Part shown: positions 62,106 to 64,000 of the stretch, in pieces
Layout of the letters: the number at the start of each line of letters is the position of its first letter
Numbering within the stretch: position 1 is the first letter of the stretch
Source: Cyanobacteria bacterium SBLK
Lineage (GTDB): Bacteria > Cyanobacteriota > Cyanobacteriia > Cyanobacteriales > Spirulinaceae
Length of the DNA: 64,000 nt
Direction of reading: 5' to 3'
Assembly (NCBI GenBank): GCA_017746715.1
Contig: JAGHZQ010000098.1
Location: 1-64,000, forward strand
Made by a program: the position numbers and the translations under genes
Notes under the pieces: generated by a model
Database searches by the model: none
Told to the model about the DNA's origin: nothing
Seen by the model: the letters and a program-made list of their open reading frames with translations, nothing else

Positions 62106-63734
62106 CTACTCTCGATCCCTCGTTTTCCTTCGCAATTGTTTTAAGAGGGTCAGATCGGCAGAGCCAAAATGAATGCTACAAATGACGTGATATGCCTCTA
62201 AGAGTTTAATCAACCATTTGCCTTCATTAGGCGGAAAAGTGGCATAATTGCCGAACAGAATTGCCAATCGCTTATCGAGTTCCGATCGCAAAGACGGACA
62301 AAGTAAAATCGTTCTAAATAAAACCTCGAGGATGCCGTTAATTCCCAATCCTCCTATTGCGTCGATTAAGAGAGCATGTTCGGTTTGTTTGGCACTCTCG
62401 ACGGTTAAAAAACTTAGTAATTTTTTTACCGTTCGCAATAGTAAGGACTCGTTCATTTTTTGGGAATGATAGCGATCGAGAAGTGCTTCGAGATAAGTCT
62501 TTAACTGGAGGTTAAATTCATCCATCGCATAATCGGAATCGAGGGAAACAATAAGATAAGCATAAAGATGTCCCTTAAAATCTTTATAGGTGGATAACTG
62601 ATAGCTATGTTCCAAAAAACGCTCGGCAAGATTGGGATGCTGGGAGCGATCGAAGATTTTGTTAGAAAATTTACTTAAGATTCCTCCCAGTTCGCGATCG
62701 CTCAACAAAGTGGGATTTTTTTCCCGTTGCAGAATGCGGCCTGCTCCTTGAGATAGCTGCCGGGCACGGGCAACTTGTGCCAAGCGGAGTTGATAGTTGA
62801 GAAAGCGGGCAAGGCGAAATTCAAAATAATGTTCGCGTTTTTCCCGCCAATTTTGTAGCAATCGCAACTGTTCGGAAGACCCCCCTTCATTGAGTAAATA
62901 GGGTTTGAATAAGAAAGGATAGCGATGAATTAAATTGCCAATTTTTGGCGTGCCTTCCGAAGGCGGACAAATGGCGATCGCAAACTGTTTGAGTTGTTGG
63001 TATTGTTCGCTGCATTCGACAAAATCTCGCACCAATTGGCGCAAGTGGCGAATTCCTCGTGCCTGTTTGAATCCCGGAACGGGTAAATGCTCGAAAAGTT
63101 CGACGAGTTGGGCAATCGCCAGACGATTTTTGGGATTTAAAAGCCAAGGAGAAATAAGACAATAACAACAGCGACTGAGGAAATTGTAAAACTTATTTTC
63201 CTCTTGTTTGGCAAGGGCAATTTTGGAGAGGGCAGCTTGAATATTAACATCGCTATAATCTTTGGCATCAATAAATAGATAGCGAAAGCGCTCTAATATT
63301 TTTTCGGGTGATTCGTCCTCCACGCAATCGGATAAATGTTGCAAAACTTGGTTTTCTTGAACCGTGACATCGACAGCAGGACGATTGGATATAAATAATG
63401 CTTGTTCTAATGTTTGTTTTTTTGGGGAAAAACCCGGTTTTGTCCCGAGGCGATCGCCGATTGTCATCGGTCTGACATCTTTAACAAGCATTCCGATAAT
63501 ATTTGCCAATTGCGAGGTTTTAAAAAGGGTTCGCACGCGCCTGTAACCGTCTGCTGCACTTTGGAATTTGAGGATGGAAATATTGCGATCGGGACGAATG
63601 GCTAACAATTGAAGGTGGCGATCGTCGGCGAGTTGTTGTAATCGTCGCAGCAGTTCTCGTCTCTGAGCATTAATTTCTTCAAGGGTGAGAGGGGAAACTA
63701 ATTCCCAAATCATTTGATGTCCCGTATCCTTCAT
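62106..63734 (-). CDS. Conserved cyanobacterial protein of unknown function (542 aa)
   Basis: I recognise no domain. The sequence is rich in Leu, Arg and Gln and looks largely helical, with no signal peptide or membrane segment. Stretches such as LTLEEINAQRRELLRRLQQL (N-terminus) and SRCCYCLISPWLLNPKNRL (about 187) stand out. An internal Met at residue 8 is an alternative start. It is the last gene of the window, convergent with the tatA gene and only nine bases from it. Confidence 0.75.
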   Translation of the reverse strand: MKDTGHQMIWELVSPLTLEEINAQRRELLRRLQQLADDRHLQLLAIRPDRNISILKFQSAADGYRRVRTLFKTSQLANIIGMLVKDVRPMTIGDRLGTKPGFSPKKQTLEQALFISNRPAVDVTVQENQVLQHLSDCVEDESPEKILERFRYLFIDAKDYSDVNIQAALSKIALAKQEENKFYNFLSRCCYCLISPWLLNPKNRLAIAQLVELFEHLPVPGFKQARGIRHLRQLVRDFVECSEQYQQLKQFAIAICPPSEGTPKIGNLIHRYPFLFKPYLLNEGGSSEQLRLLQNWREKREHYFEFRLARFLNYQLRLAQVARARQLSQGAGRILQREKNPTLLSDRELGGILSKFSNKIFDRSQHPNLAERFLEHSYQLSTYKDFKGHLYAYLIVSLDSDYAMDEFNLQLKTYLEALLDRYHSQKMNESLLLRTVKKLLSFLTVESAKQTEHALLIDAIGGLGINGILEVLFRTILLCPSLRSELDKRLAILFGNYATFPPNEGKWLIKLLEAYHVICSIHFGSADLTLLKQLRRKTRDRE

Positions 63735-64000
63735 GGTTAACTGCTGGCGATCTTAACTGATGCGATCGCGGCCTCCTAACAATTTCTTAACCTATGAAGA
63801 CAAGGTTTTTCCTTTTTTGTAGAAAAAATTATTATTTGGTTATTAGTTGCTTGCACTGAGCCAAGTCGAAGTGTTGGTTATTTGTTAAGATTCTCTCTTA
63901 CTCTCCCCCTCTTGCTCTCCCCTTCTTGGGAGGAAGTTAGGGGGTGGGTCGGAGATTGGGGGGTAGGTCGGGGCTGGAGGTTAGTTTTACTCATTACTTT
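63735..64000. other. Intergenic end of the window with interspersed repeats
   Basis: Contains the third GCTTGCACTGAG element (63849-63873) and a run of GGGGTGGGTCGG-like sequence. No gene seen. Confidence 0.5.
63849..63873. repeat. Interspersed GCTTGCACTGAG repeat
   Basis: Third copy of the 25-base element found at 28571 (inside birA) and 46693. Confidence 0.6.

Overview
The window comes from a cyanobacterium, probably filamentous. GCGATCGC (HIP1) palindromes are dense throughout. Cyanobacterial marker genes are present: rpsO next to a PAM68-type photosystem II assembly gene, split transhydrogenase subunits, KGK and DUF2808 proteins, and the order rpmH-rnpA-PH-yidC-jag-DUF177. I saw no rRNA, tRNA or CRISPR array.

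Region 1 (about 0.8-21.7 kb) is a sulfate-ester island, all on the + strand. It has five secreted sulfatases (four with a CSPTR motif, one with CTAGR), a metallo-beta-lactamase-fold alkylsulfatase-like protein that has lost most of its metal ligands, a HAD-type lipoprotein, two near-identical AraC-type regulators, and a formylglycine-generating enzyme (FGE) that appears to carry its own signal peptide. The island grew by tandem duplication of an AraC-spacer-sulfatase module. It keeps debris from that process: a third AraC gene reduced to its last codons, an orphan signal peptide fused in frame ahead of one sulfatase, and a truncated start of another. A TnpB-only IS605-like element abuts the FGE gene, and its end supplies the FGE stop codon.

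Region 2 (23.4-29.5 kb) is mostly housekeeping: rpsO, PAM68, aroF, an exported pentapeptide-repeat protein, an M23 peptidase, birA (with a repeat-derived in-frame insertion) and a KGK protein.

Region 3 (29.8-42.4 kb) is a defence island on the - strand. In transcription order it encodes a DUF4007 protein, a large P-loop ATPase, a small restriction-type nuclease, a PAPS-reductase-family protein, a DUF262/DUF1524 protein and a cysteine desulfurase. This matches the SspB, SspC, SspD, SspE and SspA components of single-strand DNA phosphorothioation defence. The ATPase and the DUF262/DUF1524 gene are each split by exactly one in-frame stop codon. Around the system lies a graveyard of broken genes: Uma2, SUMF1-like, NACHT and one unidentified.

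Region 4 (42.6-64 kb) is core genome: class II aldolase, an exported hydratase-like protein, the pntAA-AB-B operon, a DUF2808 protein, the rpmH-to-DUF177 cluster, an SDR, an LCP protein, a mannose-1-phosphate guanylyltransferase, a UbiB-family kinase, a histidine kinase with response regulator, a TatA-like protein and an unknown conserved protein.
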